In this document: positions 25,101-38,500 of the stretch, in pieces | Layout: each line of letters opens with the position of its first letter | Position numbering within the stretch: the stretch's first letter is position 1 | Assembly (NCBI GenBank): GCA_037178975.1 | Contig: JASJZH010000002.1 | Span: forward strand, 2,542,001-2,606,000 | Length of the DNA: 64,000 nt | Direction of reading: 5' to 3' | DNA from: Oscheius tipulae | Lineage: Eukaryota; Nematoda; Chromadorea; Rhabditida; Rhabditidae | Made by a program: the position numbers and the translations under genes | Notes under the pieces: model-generated | The model's input: only the letters and a program-made list of their open reading frames with translations | Database searches by the model: none | What the model was told of the DNA's origin: nothing

Positions 25101-25530
25101 GAATGTGTTGCCAAGTTGCGTGACACATAGTTGGGTTCAGTTTTTGCTGGACTCTCAAACCTAACACGTTTTGCAACCCTGTAGTATAGGTCTGAGACAG
25201 CACCTTGAGCGAATATGGGATGTCCGAAATATCAATTTGAGTCCAAACACCCGTCGTAACGCTTTGTGTCTTTTGGAGGAACCGATCCTAAAGTTGCTTT
25301 ACCTACCAAATCGGAATAACTTTTACAGTATTTTTGAGCGCTGTAATTCGGGTACAAGAAGTGATTTTTAAAAGTTTTCATGTTCTACAGTTGTTAACCG
25401 GGTTGAGTCTAAAGTTTCGTTATTTTTAGAAAGTGACAAATTCATGCGGGATCCAAAACAGACAAAACTGACCAGCTGGATGGAGCCATAGTAAGAGAAG
25501 CGTGGCTGGAGCCAGCAGTATTAACCGCAT
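19179..25530 (-). CDS. ShKT-domain animal haem peroxidase (SKPO/MLT-7-like)
   Basis: This is a secreted peroxidase of the nematode ShKT-peroxidase type, likely acting on cuticle or extracellular matrix. Exon 1 (25473-25530) encodes the signal peptide [19 protein letters not shown]. It splices in phase to 24783-24895 and the exon ending near 24686, which make one ShKT domain ([32 protein letters not shown]). A Pro/Arg-rich linker (24.36-24.60 kb) and Thr-rich mucin-like segments (about 23.77-24.03 and 22.88-23.01 kb) follow. The peroxidase domain runs from about 22.75 kb to the TAG at 19179: RTMDGSCNN, distal His in [31 protein letters not shown], proximal His in [51 protein letters not shown]. 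All key haem-site residues are present. Introns hold a 5S fragment, a perfect hairpin, a tRNA-like remnant and an antisense small ORF. Confidence 0.9.
20222..20276 (+). pseudogene. 5S rRNA fragment in peroxidase intron
   Basis: These 55 nt match positions 26-80 of the full 5S genes at 38328-38446 and 39786-39904 with one change (AAGC to AAGT). Both 5S ends are missing and no T-run terminator follows, so it is a truncated copy. It lies antisense to the peroxidase gene, in the intron between about 19755 and 20358. Confidence 0.85.
20294..20352. repeat. Perfect 19-bp hairpin at a splice donor
   Basis: AATGAAAGGGACTAACAGT (20294-20312) and its exact reverse complement (20334-20352) flank a 21-nt loop ending in a T-run. 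On the minus strand the hairpin starts a few bases after the peroxidase 5' splice site GTGAG, so the donor and stem abut. It lies 17 nt from the 5S fragment. It could be a small-RNA precursor, a splicing structure or a mobile-element end; sequence does not decide. Confidence 0.8.
21976..22044 (-). pseudogene. Degenerate tRNA-like sequence
   Basis: On the minus strand, GTGGCTCAGTTAGTTAGCGC resembles a D-arm, CTACAAA an anticodon loop, and GTTCGATTCTC a T-arm. The 3' half of the anticodon stem does not pair and the T-stem is broken, so it is not a working tRNA. It resembles the two remnants at 57.7-57.85 kb, which suggests a dispersed tRNA-derived family. Confidence 0.55.
22221..22349 (+). CDS. 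Candidate 42-aa secreted small protein nested in an intron
   Basis: An ATG at 22221 opens 42 codons ending at TAG. The first 18 residues ([18 protein letters not shown]) are signal-peptide-like and are followed by CGKKK, then a short hydrophilic tail with the motif YTKVDPQK. It lies antisense in a large intron of the peroxidase gene. TATTTAAG, a TATA-like word, is about 45 nt upstream. Length and ATG context suggest a small secreted peptide, but with one exon and no homologue check this could be chance. Confidence 0.4.
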   Translation: MAYAHLLLQTVYLASHVSCGKKKVEPKPSSTYTKVDPQKTRK

Positions 25531-27831
25531 CTGGAATTCACGGCTATTTAAGGAGGGAAGACTGGAAAAAAAACAGAAAGGAAAGTGCGAAGTGCGGTTA
25601 CGGGACAAGCTATATGCCACATGGCCCTGGGAGAGCGAACACACGTCTACAAAAAGAGGTCGTATCAAGACATGACATAAAGAGAGACAGGGAGAACGAG
25701 TCGCGGGAAGTTTGATCAACCTTTTGGTACAAAGAGAATTTGGCAAATCAGGATGCTGAAGCCAGAACAGATTATCTCCCATGAAGTTGACCGGAAGTTC
25801 GAACCGTCGCTTGTTGAGAATGAGAGACAAAGACAGAGCGACAGAGAGAATATAAGCTTGGAGTTTTCCGCAAAGGAGAGGAAGACAAAACACAGAACTT
25901 AAGAAACGGAGTAAGGTTGACTTTGAGAGAGAAAGAAGGCTTTTCAACAAGAAATAAAATTGTTTTGAACCAAGATCACTTCCACTAAACTCCGAGACTA
26001 AGGTCATCCCTCCCAATTTCGAAAGCTGTAAAAACGATGTAGCGACAGGGAAAACACTTCTTTTACTGCTACTGCCAGAACAGTTCATTTCCTGGTTTTA
26101 CTTTTTCTTAGCAGACAGTTCGGAACAACGAAATGGAAACTGACAGTTACCAGAGCTTTTCTGGAACAGAAAGACTGACTGATAACGTCAGAGATACAAG
26201 GGTTAGAGATTATCGAAGAGTCAGTCAGTGGATATGCCTGGTCAGAATAGCCAAAGCTTAGCTCAGAGCTACAAGCTTCTCCCAAGGAACCCGAACTTGA
26301 TCAAAAACTGAAAAAGGCGCGAGGGTCAACCTGGAAAAGGTAGACGAAGCGAAGGTCATGACGGTTTTCGAACAGAAGAATGAAAGAGGGAACACCTCTA
26401 GATGACTATCGGCTTACTGTTCGCCTAATCGGAGATCACTGGAAGCGTTTTTGAAGGACAAAGATCAAGAAGCAGACGCGAAAACAATGACCGGGAGGTT
26501 ACTGTACTTTAGAGGATTTTGAAGCAAGAAAGTTGAAATTTTGGGTGACACCATACTCTAAACTTTTCTGAAACAAGGCAACTTTCGCAGAGAAGAAAGA
26601 AATTCTCTCGGCAGCCCACTTGTAGGCGTTCAGAGGGCAGTTTCTCGGCAGTCTCTCTGTCATTGACCTCCAAGGAGAGCTGGGTTCGAGGAAACACGGC
26701 TCTAATTTTTTCGTGATTGACCGAGATGGGAGATGGCAAAACAAGTAGTTGCGGCGTGTAGGAAAGAGAAAAAACTGAAATTTGCCAGAAGAAATTGGGG
26801 ACAAGGGAGACTTACGGCTGTTTTGAACGGCTTCAAGGTTGGTCAGAGGAAACGGTGGACAGAGTCTATCAGATCTCTGTCTCTGTGTCTCTGTGTCTCT
26901 CTGTCTCTTAGTCGTTACGGTGACCGTTCGGATCATTTTACAACCAAACCCAGTAGAACACTACTCAATCGAACAATGATTAGTGGCGAGGGCTGGAAAA
27001 AGATGTTTGGAGAAGAGTGATTGATAGTGGACTCCTTGGAACCGAAACAGTTTGGAGAGAGAGAAATGAGAGCTGACGCCGGAAGATCCTCCCAAGAAAA
27101 AGCAAGAATGATACAGATTCTGGTGATGTGGACAGAAACGAAGATCATCAGTCTTGCGAAAATTCCGAAGGCAATTTCCAAACCCGTCTCATCGCGTGAG
27201 TGACGATTTGAGTCCAAGAAGAAGGTGCCAATTCGGAGAAACTCAGACAAGGAGAAAAGGACATTGGGGAAGCGATGACACGATGCGAGTCAAGGTCCTC
27301 AAGAGAACCGGGTTCTTGCGCCAGTGGCTATGAGGAAGGAACGCCCGGATATGAGGGCGAACACAGGGCAGAGACAGAGACAGAGTTTTCCCCATCCCCA
27401 GTTACAATTGCAAGATCACTGACGATCGTAGACCGAAAAATGAAACAAAAAGCGAGAATGCCGAAAGGGAACACAGAGAATGAGAGTACAGACCGCTAAC
27501 GGTTTGACTAACAGGCCGCCCGCTCTTCGGACACCAATTTACACTTTGTAAAGAGGGAGGGCTTACCGGTCTGACCCTGTCTCTCACTACAAATGTGAGT
27601 CGAGTCGTGTATTACACCAGAATACAATGAGACGCGAATTAATCTCGACCGTTGTCAGAAATAGAGGAACAAGGCGAGACGCATTCTCGATTGAACTCCG
27701 AAAAGAAAAAGTTAATGAGACTAGGGGAGTAAACTGTGAAATGTCTGTGTGTAAACCTACAAATCAGACCTGTGTTATTTGCTAATTTCAAACTCGATTG
27801 AACCTACAATATTTTTTTGCGGAATACTAGA

Positions 27832-27955
<124 letters not shown>

Positions 27956-28793
27956 ATCCCTGTTCTTTACAGACGGGTCATTGCAACCTGTAGTTTTTGT
28001 AGTGACTTCCAGCCAGACTTCTGTAACATTTCTGCATGTCCTCAGACATTGAACATGTTATTACCAGCTGAGGGAGGATATGAGAGACATTATTATTCAG
28101 AATTGAAAAATCAGGTGAAAAAACTTTTTGACATCACAAATTGTCAGAGTCAAAAAGGCAGTCTCTGCTTGTTCTCTGTTCTAACTCTCTCGGACCTCAC
28201 AACCGTAAAGTTGCTTTCGAGATGTTTACGGTCTTTTTACGGACCTTGCTTGGCGGTCAGTCAGTTCAGAACGGTTTTTTCGTTGAAACAATTGAGCCTC
28301 GGTGGAATAACAAGCTGAGAAGTTGTATGAGGTCTTACTAGAAAAATAATTGATATCGACGTCTCTTAGAAAACAAGGGTTCAAATATATATGAGATTTT
28401 TCTAGAACAAACTGAGGTAAGGAAGGCATGTCTGGTGGATGATCCGTTCCCTATCTTTCTGCCAATCGTCCCTCTCAAAAAAAGCAAAAACTTCACACTG
28501 TCATCTGTGGAGAACAGACTAGAGGGGCTGCCAATGGGCCAATGGGAGGCTTGTTACGTGATCGGCGCCGTGCTTTTTCGTCATCTATACTTTCGCCTCG
28601 TGCTCACAGTGAGAGAGACACACAGTTCCTCCCCCACAGAATGATCCAGTTCCCCGACAGGCCTCGGGGGACATGGAGGCGCGCACTCGCGCGCCTTCGG
28701 CCATATGGGCCGTGACTGACTAATGAACCAGACGATACAGACAGCGTGCAATACTCGTGTTGCACTTTTTGGAAGTGAAGAGAGGGATTTTGA

Positions 28794-28932
28794 GATAGAC
28801 AGAGAAACAGAGCGACAGAGAGACATAGAGACACAGAAGCACAGAGAGACACAGAAACAGAGCGACAGCGAGACAGAGAGACACAGAAGCACAGAGAGAC
28901 AGAAAGGCATAGAGACAGCCAGACAGAAAGAC
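28794..28932. repeat. GACAGAGA/CACAGA-type minisatellite
   Basis: A purine-rich imperfect repeat of GAGACA, CAGAGA and CACAGAAGCA units with several 20-30 nt sub-blocks repeated nearly exactly. The same sequence type recurs through introns and intergenic DNA of the window. Confidence 0.85.
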
Positions 28933-30082
28933 GTAGAATCTAGATATTATGTTATCCAATCAGAAAGAAACTAGAAGCATAAGGGAAGTGGAAGATGAGT
29001 GTCTCATCTTCTCTCCCTATGCCAATAACACTCCTCTCTGCTATCTCAAGAGAGGAGGAGGAGCTGACCTTTGTCTTGTCAGTCAAGGAGTTCTTCTCAG
29101 TAGAGACACCGGTTTACCTTGTAAGGAGACGCGGCAAGTTAACGAGATTACCGACTGGATTACAATGGGTGTGAGTCTCGACGTCAGAGGCGTTGGTCAA
29201 GGACTGGGAGTGGAGAAAGCAGAGAGGGAGACGCTCTGACCTTTAAAAATGAGAGTCTGACTCATTAGGAGCCAGCAAGGCAACTATAAACTCTAGTTAC
29301 AGACAGTGACAGAGTGACCGGATAACAAGCTGAATATCTGTTCCCCATCTAACTTTCTTCTTTCTAGTCTCAAATTTACAACTGCACAAACGTGGTTACG
29401 GCTTCACACTTACTTTCGGCAAAAATTTGAAGGTGACCAGCGTGGAACAAAGAGGGTCACATTTCGTGTTTATTGGCAGTTTTCAATTAAAGTTTTGTAG
29501 ACAAAAAAATTTCAAAAGAGTTCTCTGTCCGGGAAACCTTGAAAAACGCGACTTACTGGAGCAAAAAAAACCAGACGCACATAAAAGGAGAGGGCGTTGT
29601 CTAGTAGTACTCTCACCCTTTCGGCCTAGGTATCCCATTGCGAGAAAATACAAATTGGATTGCAGGGACAAAGAGACAGGTAGACAGGGAGAAAGAGAGA
29701 GAGAGACAGAAAGACATAAGACATAGAGATATAAAGACAGCAAGACAGAGAGAGTCCGTCCCAGCCCGCGTTTCCATTTATACCAGGGTACAAAAACAAA
29801 ATTCCTTCCCTGTACTATCTGCCTCGAATCACTCTCACTGGTCTCCCCTCTTTTTGTTTGATAATATCTCGTGTCAAGCAGCAGCCATCAGTCAGGCTAT
29901 TCGAGTAGCGGCGGTCAGCGGAAGGTGAGAACTGCAATCTTGAAGAACAATCTCAATAATAACCTTGAAACCGAAAGTCAAACGAGAGAGACAGGGTTTT
30001 AGATGATGGCAGATAGTTTTGGGTAACGAGAGACCGTTCGAAAAGAGTTGAGTACAGTTTTTGGTAGAAGGGGATACAAAAT

Positions 30083-31020
30083 TTACGAGGTGGAAAACAA
30101 GAGAACTACCTGATTAGAAGTCCTGCTGGTTCGTTCAATCCTCGGTCCAGTGTTCCAATCTGGTGGTCGCTTCCAGCTAATCCTGTCTCCATGTCTCCTT
30201 GAGCAGGCGTCCTGGTAGTGCCACATCTCATAGACATCACCGCTGATAGGTCCCACAAGGACGGAGTTCCTGGTTCGTGTCGTTGTCTGGCATTGGTTCG
30301 TTTCGACCTCCATGAAAGCGGCTTTGTTCCAGTTTCTGGGAGTAACGCCTTGTCTTCTTGAGCAGATGTCCAGGTAGTTTCTTTTTCTTCGTTAGCCTTG
30401 TAAAGAGTGTCTTGACTGATGTTCTAGCTCCATTGGGTGAGCAGCCAGCGTGTTCAGTTAAGCCCCATTCAGAATTTCAATGTGACAGTAATCCTTTTCA
30501 AGTTTATTGTCCAAGTTTGTCTCCGCCTTGGCCTGTCCCCCGTCCTCTGAAAAGTAGAATCTACTTCAATAGTGAGGGCAGACTGACCTAATTCCCTCCT
30601 TTATTCTTCTTTGCACGGTAGAGTCAAAGTAGGAGCCATCACTGTGATAGTCTGTATGTGAGCCCCATTTTTGGTGGTGTTGTCGCTTCAAATGATGTCG
30701 CTGTTGGTAGAGATACAGCATACAACCTGGATATCCTGTTCTTACCAGATCCTTATAGTCTTTTACTGGTCTTATGGGAGGTAGAATCTACTCGGGCGAA
30801 CAAGACAGGCCTATGTTTTCTTCTTGTTTCAGTCTTCAGTTCCCTAATGGTCATCCTTGATAGTTAGAGATGAAGTAGAAGCGACCTTCCAACTTCGTGG
30901 AACTCCCTCCTGCTCCGATCATTCTCAAGTCAGGTTGCTTCAAGCCTGCTCGTCGAGTCTGCTTCTTAACACTCGTCTCGTCGTCAACTAGAATTTGAGG
31001 ATAGCTTGAGTAGAGCGAAA
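30083..31020 (-). other. Chain of exon-like pieces, gene not resolved
   Basis: On the minus strand several short open pieces look protein-like and resemble one another: KLEGRFYFISNYQ (about 30.86 kb), DGSYFDSTVQRR (about 30.63 kb), EVDSTFQRTGDRP (about 30.56 kb), YLDICSRRQG (about 30.38 kb) and HYQDACSRRHGD (about 30.2 kb). Some have plausible donors (for example ATTAG/GTCAGT near 30588). Stops separate them and no start or consistent phase was found. It may be a decayed repeat-containing gene or chance similarity within a CTAC/GTAG-rich sequence. Confidence 0.25.
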
Positions 31021-34000
31021 CTTATTGTGTTGGAAAGTAGAAGGGCAGAGTCAGTAGAAGTTGGGTGCAGAGGTAGCGACGAGACGTGCAATTAGACATC
31101 AATTGGACTGGAGATTTCCCAATTGCTCCATCCAGAAACTTGCAAAACAAAACTTTTTAAAGTTCCACAGTTTGGGGAACAGTAATCGCCAGAACAGCTG
31201 CTAATTGATGTGTCTACTCTGAAGCATCGGTCTGTCGCTCTGTCTTCAGGATAAATGATGAATGGGAACCTACCAGAAAGGCCCCAGTCTTCCAGATCGC
31301 CCAGAGAACCAAACCCACTCAAGTTAGTTTCTTTTTACATCTCCCTCCTAGTCTCGTCCATATTTGGGTTTTCCGCACTTGAGCCTTCCCGTTTTGATCG
31401 TTGGGGGAGAGGGGAATCGCGCCTATTTCTGATCTGTTTGCTCTACCGAGCCCCTCCGTTCTTTCACACCTGTCTGTCTCTCCTCTAACCGCCTTTTACG
31501 TATTTTCCAAGTTTGTTTTATACCTTTTTCTCTAAACCTGTGCAATTTTTCTGTCACTTTCACACGGCGACACTCTGTCTCTCTTTGTCTCAACGTCTTT
31601 CTGTCTTATTGTATCACTGTTCTGTCTGAAATTTTTCTTCTGGATCAGATTCAGGTGCCGCCCAATTAGAGCGGATGTAACTGTGATCTTCTCCTCCTTA
31701 GCCTTCTCTGTCCCTCCCGCACCTTTTTCACGCCTCCTTGGCGAGTCCTCGTCCCTCTCTTTTGATTCGGTATGAGGACAATTGGCAGAGACTCGGTCGC
31801 TGTCCACTTGTGTGTCTTTTCAACAAGATTGATCCAAAAAGACCGTAGGTATGCCATCCCCGTTCCTGCCAATTAACGTATGTACAGTCGTCCCATTTAC
31901 GTCCCCACGAAGCCTGATGACTGATGGAAGGAAAAGTTTTAAAAACGGTGGGAGGAAGCCGGTTCCTTCCGCCTCTTTTCCTCTACTTTTGTTATTCAGC
32001 CGTTCATTCCTCTTTCGACACACTACCGGATGTGGTCAGAGAACTGGAACCATTATACTCTACTCCTTTCCGTTTGAGATTTGGCTTTAGAGAGACAGAG
32101 ACAGTGACTGTTCTTTGTCACCCCGCCTCTCAAGTATGACCACCACGATCCAATCCCTTCATTTTCACTGCCAGTCGGGTCTCTGACTCACGCTCCTCCA
32201 TTTCCCTTTCTAAACCGTAAACATGGGAAAGGCCATTCTGGTAAGGTGTCAATAGCAACTGAGAGAGATCGACCCGGAAAATTCTCGGCGGTCCCGCTCT
32301 CGACCTCCCAGCGGGTGTCCGACCGTTATGACCGACGGCTGCCTCCCGATAACTGTTTCGGATGCGATTTTGCGACTTTTGTCGCTGACTGGAAGTACTC
32401 TCATTGCTGTTTTTCAGGGGCGATAATAGTCGGGGGATTGAACCAAAGTCGACCAGTTCCCGGTCGGGCTTAGCCCGGGGCGGAAGAAGTGTTCGAACCC
32501 TCTTTTTTGATGTTCCTTTCCCTTACCAAATATTCAAAAGTTCCTTCTCCTTCCCGCGCATCTCTTTTTCTATTAATCCCCTTCCAAATACGGCCACCAC
32601 GATGCTCTGTGGCGGCAAGCGCGGAGCAAACGAAATCGTAATGATACCACGGACCCTATTTGCACAAAACTAATGGACCACCCCCGGCTTCGAGTACTTT
32701 TATCAGATGTCTCTCTTGCTTTCGTTTCCTGAATATAATGAGAGATTTTATCGTGGCTCCTTTGTCCATGACCCTCCTCTCCCCTTGTCTATTCATCCGA
32801 GAACAGGAATAGGTCCCGTTTTATTACTTTTTCTGGCAACCTTTTCCACGTTCTTCGAGATCTTTCCAGCACTCTCTTTCTCTGTACGCATCTGTCTTTA
32901 GCCACAGTTTTCTATCCTTTGGTTTGAGAATTCCCTCCCCCCTCCCCCCTTTGACTAGTACTGTGGGGTACCGTCTCTGCTACGATGTTACAGTTCTCTA
33001 CTTCAAAGATTTGAAAATTTAACTCCTGCGAATATAGCGTTAGCTTACAAAAGACCAAGAGGTTGTTTGAAAACAGTCGCTGCCTATATTTGTTCCTCTG
33101 TAAAATGCACAAGGAGATAAAAGACTTTTGTACGACTTTTGTACTGCTATTTTCAAGTCGAAAAAGCAAGCGACGGTTAATTGTCCAACGTCTTATTCTC
33201 AAAGTTTACAGTCAAGCCCAGCTGCGCGTTTCGAACCGCCCGTTTTTCCCTAATTAGTTTCCCTACCTTTTGTCTTCTTATCGAGGACATACCTCCAAGC
33301 CTCCTCGCCTCTCTACCACCTAATTGTCGCGCCGGTATGCGGGTCGACACGCTTGAGGAGTGAATTCGCTAAGAAGAATGCGGGAGAAGGAGTAGTGAGT
33401 AAAAAGGGTTTTGGTCCTAGTTGGTTCTCCAAATTCTCCCTCTTTCCTTGTTTTCTGAAACATCTTTGTTTCAATTTTTGGCTGACAGTCATTGTCGGCG
33501 AAACAAAAGAAAGCAGCCATGTTTTTTTTGGAATTCTGAAATTCCACGACACTTTCCCCAGTTTTCCTATGTTTCTTTCTCTATTTGCATGCTCCTTTCT
33601 CCTTTTTGTCACCCCAACTTTTCACTGTCATCGATCTGACCTTGGGCTCTGAGCGGGGGTCTCTCTGTCCCTTATGACCCTCATGACCAAGCGTCCACTT
33701 TTTTTTCTCTTTCACCATCGTTTCAAACCCTTCTTTTCTTCTGAAAATAGCTGGAGAATTGGCCAAAAAAGAGCAGAGAGACTGTATACACAATGCTTTT
33801 GTTGTTTGTAGTCGTCGCCTGTGCTTTGGATAGCCGTATTACTATCTTTTCTCTGGAAAATATCCATTTTTGCTGCTCTATCTCTGTGTATTTGTGTCTC
33901 ACTTTTTCCTTCCGATTTCAATAAATCAATCAATCACGTTTCCCGATGTCTCAAACCAATACTCGAGAAGCTGTGGCACTTATGGAGTGCATGCGCTCAC

Positions 34001-34088
34001 TTCAGAGCCTCGGAGACCGCCTTATGCAAATTTTAGGGCTCCTCGGGTCTCTGTACACAGTTTGCGTGAACTATGGGCTTGAACCACC

Positions 34089-34197
34089 GTCTCTCTGTCT
34101 CTGTGTTCCTCTGTCTCTCTGTCTCTGTGTCCCTCTGTCTCTGTGTCTCTGTGTCCCTCTGTCTCTGTGTCCCTCTGTCTCTGTGTCTCTCTCCAGG
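34089..34197. repeat. CTCTGTCTCTGTGTCC-type minisatellite
   Basis: About 110 bp of imperfect 18-24 nt units built from CTCTGTCT and CTGTGTCC. It is the reverse-strand version of the GACAGAGA repeats seen elsewhere. Confidence 0.9.
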
Positions 34198-34473
34198 TAA
34201 CCCTTCCAATCCAGTGGATAACAATCAGCTGGTGGCAGATGGCTGTGTCCACTGTCCAATTGTGGCCTGATCGATGAAAATCATAGTCACCTGCCTGGGA
34301 CAGGGTAATTTCCCCACTCTCCCGCTCCCTCCTCTCCCTCTCGGCTGACTCATGTTTACCCGATAAAGGGCACTGGACGTCCGTCACCCACACACACTGT
34401 CAGTATCTTTCTTCTGTATTTGTAGAAATTTCAAGAATGACTCATGTTTTACCTAATCCCTCGCCTTCTATAG

Positions 34474-34741
34474 ACTATATTGTGTTCCGTGTAAACTGCC
34501 CAGTCCAGGGCGAAATCTAGCCTCTCCCTTCGACTGGACGCCAATTGGATCGGCAGTCGACACAACACTAGGGGCCTATTTGCAACGGCTGATCGTTTTT
34601 TATCGCGGCAGCCGATCGCGTCGAGAATTTCTGCGCCTTACGGTTCCGGCAGACTTGACGGCCACGGGAGGCGACTGGCACACGGTCAGCTGTCAAAAGA
34701 CGACCGGTCACTTGACGCTGGAAGTCCATTGCAAAACGTGA
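34474..34741 (+). CDS. Isolated exon-like ORF, possibly laminin-G-like
   Basis: After a CTTCTATAG acceptor the frame stays open for 88 codons to TGA at 34739-34741. It is GC-rich and coding-like compared with its surroundings. The tail contains EFLRLTVPADLTATGGDWHT, then VSCQKTTGHLTLEVHCKT; GDWHTV followed by a short LTLEV strand recalls the end of a laminin-G domain. No convincing upstream exon was found, so it could be a final exon, an orphan exon or a remnant. The family assignment is weak. Confidence 0.3.
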
Positions 34742-35570
34742 GGTACTTCTGGCATCAGGCTGTTCCTTTTTCCCTTTTTGCCATCCACCTAGATGTATTG
34801 ATAGTAACCCTTATCCTTTTTCTTTCAACATCTCCATCCCATACTTCCTATCGTTGCTGTTTTACATTTATCATTGACAGTATCTGATACTGACAGTCAG
34901 CTTATTATCCTGTCAACGTCAGGCAATGTCAAAGTACTTCATGTCGTGTCCTAGCTGTCCTGTCCTTTAAATCTGTCCCAGTCAACGATTGTCCAGTTCT
35001 ACGACTAATTTTAACCTCGTTGAGAATTTCTACTTTTTCAATCAGAGGGACCCGACAAGCTCTCACTGTCCCTAACTTTCATCTCTGTTTTCTTGGACAA
35101 GTTTTACCTTTTCTTTGTCCACGGTTTGCCAAATTCATTCTCAGGTAATAACGTACGTAAAGGTTCTGCTGATTATTCAGAGAAAGACAGTTTCGATTCT
35201 AATAATTCAGAGTCTTGTATGGTCTTTCCCACCCTGCCTTTCTGAACAGAACGATTTCATTTCGGATTTTCAGTCAATTCCCCCCCCCTTTCCAAAACGA
35301 CTTCCGTTCCTCTTTTTACCTGAACTTGCTGGTGGGTGAACGCACTTGTGCGCGCCCTTGTTACCTCAATATTCCGGTCGAACTTTCCCACCAACAGACA
35401 GCTAATTTCATCGATTTCTTTCTCTTCCTCACTACACTTCCTCTAATAACAAAGTTCCAGAGTTCTTCTATCTATCTGCCAGCTGAACCGAACGAAGAGA
35501 AAGTGAGCCCCGATCCGATAGGTGTGTCCGAACTGGCTAACCCCCGTGTGAGAGAAAAGGTTTTCCAGGG
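34742..35570. other. 5' region of the LTD-1-like gene
   Basis: No coding exon is supported here. The sequence is pyrimidine-rich. TTTTCCAG occurs directly before the start codon at 35571, fitting a trans-splice acceptor. Confidence 0.4.
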
Positions 35571-38500
35571 ATGGCCAAGTTGTCATGCCATCGATGCAAT
35601 AAGCAGGTCTATCCAACGGACAAGGTCGGACCGCTGAAGGATGGCACATTTTTTCATCAGGGTAAGTGGAAGAATGGCGTTAAAATATCGTAGAGGCTGT
35701 GACAGAGAGATACAAAGACACAAATACACAAAGAGACAGTCGAGGAAAAAATTGAGTGTCTAAAAATGACGAATTCTTCCCAAAATATATCTTTCAGGCT
35801 GCTTCAAGTGCTACATCTGTGGGACTCGCCTCCTCCTGAAGAGCTACTGTAACAACAGAAACGACATCAATGATAAGGTTGGTACAGTTTCCGATTGAAT
35901 AGAGACATGAGATTCTGGTTGTCGATTGTCAATTTCCTCTGTCTCTGCCCCTCGAATGGTCAGAGACCAAGTCACGCGAACATATAAGAATGACCGGCAC
36001 AAATTGCATCTAGGGAGGAGAATAATTATGCGAGAACTTGTTTTGCCAGAGGAGTGAACAGGAGAGGCATGACTGGCAATAGGGGGAGAATAAAGGGATA
36101 GGGGAAAAGAGAGACAGAGAGAGAGACAATGAAATTTTCAGGAAGTATATTGTTCAAACCATGTCCCAATCGCCGGACCTCACGACCTGATCCCCGAGAA
36201 GAAAGGAACCATCTCTCCCACCGAAAACGGTCACAAGAGCAATGAATTCCGGAGGGATGCTGGACTCCAGGACCTCAAGATTGCCCATGCTATCAAAGCT
36301 ACCAAAGTTGCAAAGCCTTACCCGAAGATTGAGCACAAAGGAGCCAGCTATCAGATTGTAAGTTCTGTTTCAAAAACTTTGACTCTTGACGGTACTTCTG
36401 GAGCAAGTTGAAACAAAAGTATGTCAGAGTTGTCTCTGGTGCTTGTCTTGGAAAGTCTAGATTTCTGTTCCTGAAAGACAATATTTTCTCACCCGTATCA
36501 TCTCGTCAATTTGCCTTAGGAATCCAACTTTCAGGACTACGATGCCCAAACCAGACTTGAACTTCTTCACAGAAACGCCGAAGACCAGATGTACGAGGAG
36601 TTCAGTCAGCAGAGAGCTGTAGAGAGTGAGCAGTTTGAGCACGAGACCAGGGTATGCTACTTTTTATTCTGCTCTAATGTGTCTTTCTAGGAAGAATGGG
36701 AGCGAGCTCTGGCCGACTTTGCCAGAAAGTACGAGAAGGGACAGGCTAACCACAGGAACAAGGACGATCTGATCCGACAATTGACGATAAAAAGAGACAA
36801 GAAGCTGGAGACACTTCACACAAAGCGGAGGGTTCGTTCTTTTTTGTAGGGTTGTTAAAACACTGAGTCTTAGGAGCGTGAAAGACATCAGACAGCGGAG
36901 CTGGTCGAGCGACAAGCCAAGGAAATGTTGGATCTGTTCAAGCAGGCCAGAACGGTGAGCAAAACGATTTTTAAATCCCATATGTGTTCTCTCGCGACGG
37001 CTGTATGGTACTGGTTTACTCGAAACTCTTGCCATTTCTAATCTTTACAGTAGCCTGGAACTCTCCCGGTACACTCTCGACGACAATAACTATTTCTTGG
37101 TAGTCGTGCCCGTACTACCTTGGCGCTTCTTTATTCGTCCAAAATGCTTCCTATTGACTTTGAAGCCAACGTCCATGGGCTTTAGGCAACTAAAACGTTT
37201 CATTCAAAATTTGAACCCACTATTTCTTAACGCTGACCCGTTCTTGGAGGTTATTCCGCTATGTTGTTCAAGCGCCACGTTCCGAAACTTCTACGCAACA
37301 CTGTCCCTCCCGTACTCCCTAGGATCATATAGGTTTTCTTCTAATGTTTGAGTCAAAGAAGACTCTAACTATGGCTCTGCTCATTCTTCCGATTTCCGCT
37401 ACTTGGTTTACCGCCCTATCTCTCATTTTCAGGAGTACAACCACGATGAGTACCCCTCGACTCCACCGCCTCCACAGCCTCCATCGTGTAGCAAACGGGA
37501 AATCTACACGACTACTGAGTACTTCTCGGTAACATCTTTTTCCGTCCCAACCTAAATGTTTTCTGCAGACAATAGACGAAGTAGCCATGTACTGTGCCCG
37601 TAACGAGGTCACCTCATTCACGGATCTCATCAGAACATTGACCAGTGAGGCTAGAAGTGATGTCGATGTGGCGAGGTGGGTCTTTTTTCAAGTTTCCTCC
37701 TTGGTACCAGCCAATTTTTGTTCCTAATCTTTTTAATTTCCTATTTTAGAGCAATCTACCGCTGGATAACAATCAAAAACTTGAACACCATGCATTTCGA
37801 TGAGTCAGTGGACAGTGACACCCCGATGGGACTGTTGAGAGGAATCAAGTACGGTACAGAGAGCTACCATGTTCTGTTCAAGAGGCTTTGCAGGTTAGAA
37901 TTAAGCATTTGAAGCCAGAAAAGGTTGACATTTCAGTTATGCCGGTCTGCATTGTGTCGTCATCAAGGGATTCTCTAAGTCGGCTGGCTATCAGCCGGGC
38001 TTCTCCTTTGATGACCACCGCTTCAGGTTGGGAAGTTTGAAATATAGCAGAGCAAAATCTTCAGAAACACGTGGAATGCTTGCTACTTGGATGGCTCCTG
38101 GAGATTTGTTCAGTGTAATTGGGGAGCAAGACACTTGGTGTAAGTTTCTGTCTCTCTGTATCTGTCTCTTAGTCCTATTCCTTCCAAGTTCCTGAATAAC
38201 TATGTACCTTTGCAAAAAAAGATCCAGGAACAGACGACCTGAAAAAGAACATCTGAAAAATAACGTATAGTGTCTCTTCCTCTTTGAGTCCCTAGAATAA
38301 GTGTTTCACACACAAACGTTGTCTCCCGCTTACGGCCACACCACATTGAAAGTACGCCATCCCGTCCGATCTGGCAAGTCAAGCAATGTTGGGCCCGGTT
38401 AGTACTTGGATCGGAGACGGCTTGGGAATCCCGGGTGTCGTAAGCTTTTGCCTTCTTTAGTTTTGAAAGTTTTCCAGTTTGATTCAGATCCTCTCTTGTC

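Noticed and set aside
25426..26088. 220-codon minus-strand ORF as an independent gene
   Set aside because: Only its last part matters: the peroxidase signal-peptide exon at 25473-25530. Upstream codons are intergenic read-in.
26933..27250. Hydrophobic minus-strand frame resembling a membrane receptor fragment
   Set aside because: Isolated; adjacent pieces could not be joined in phase and no 7TM motif was recognised.
32223..32460. Possible two-exon start (MGKAIL, then a GTAAGG donor)
   Set aside because: The TTTTCAG acceptor at about 32418 leads directly into a stop in the required phase.
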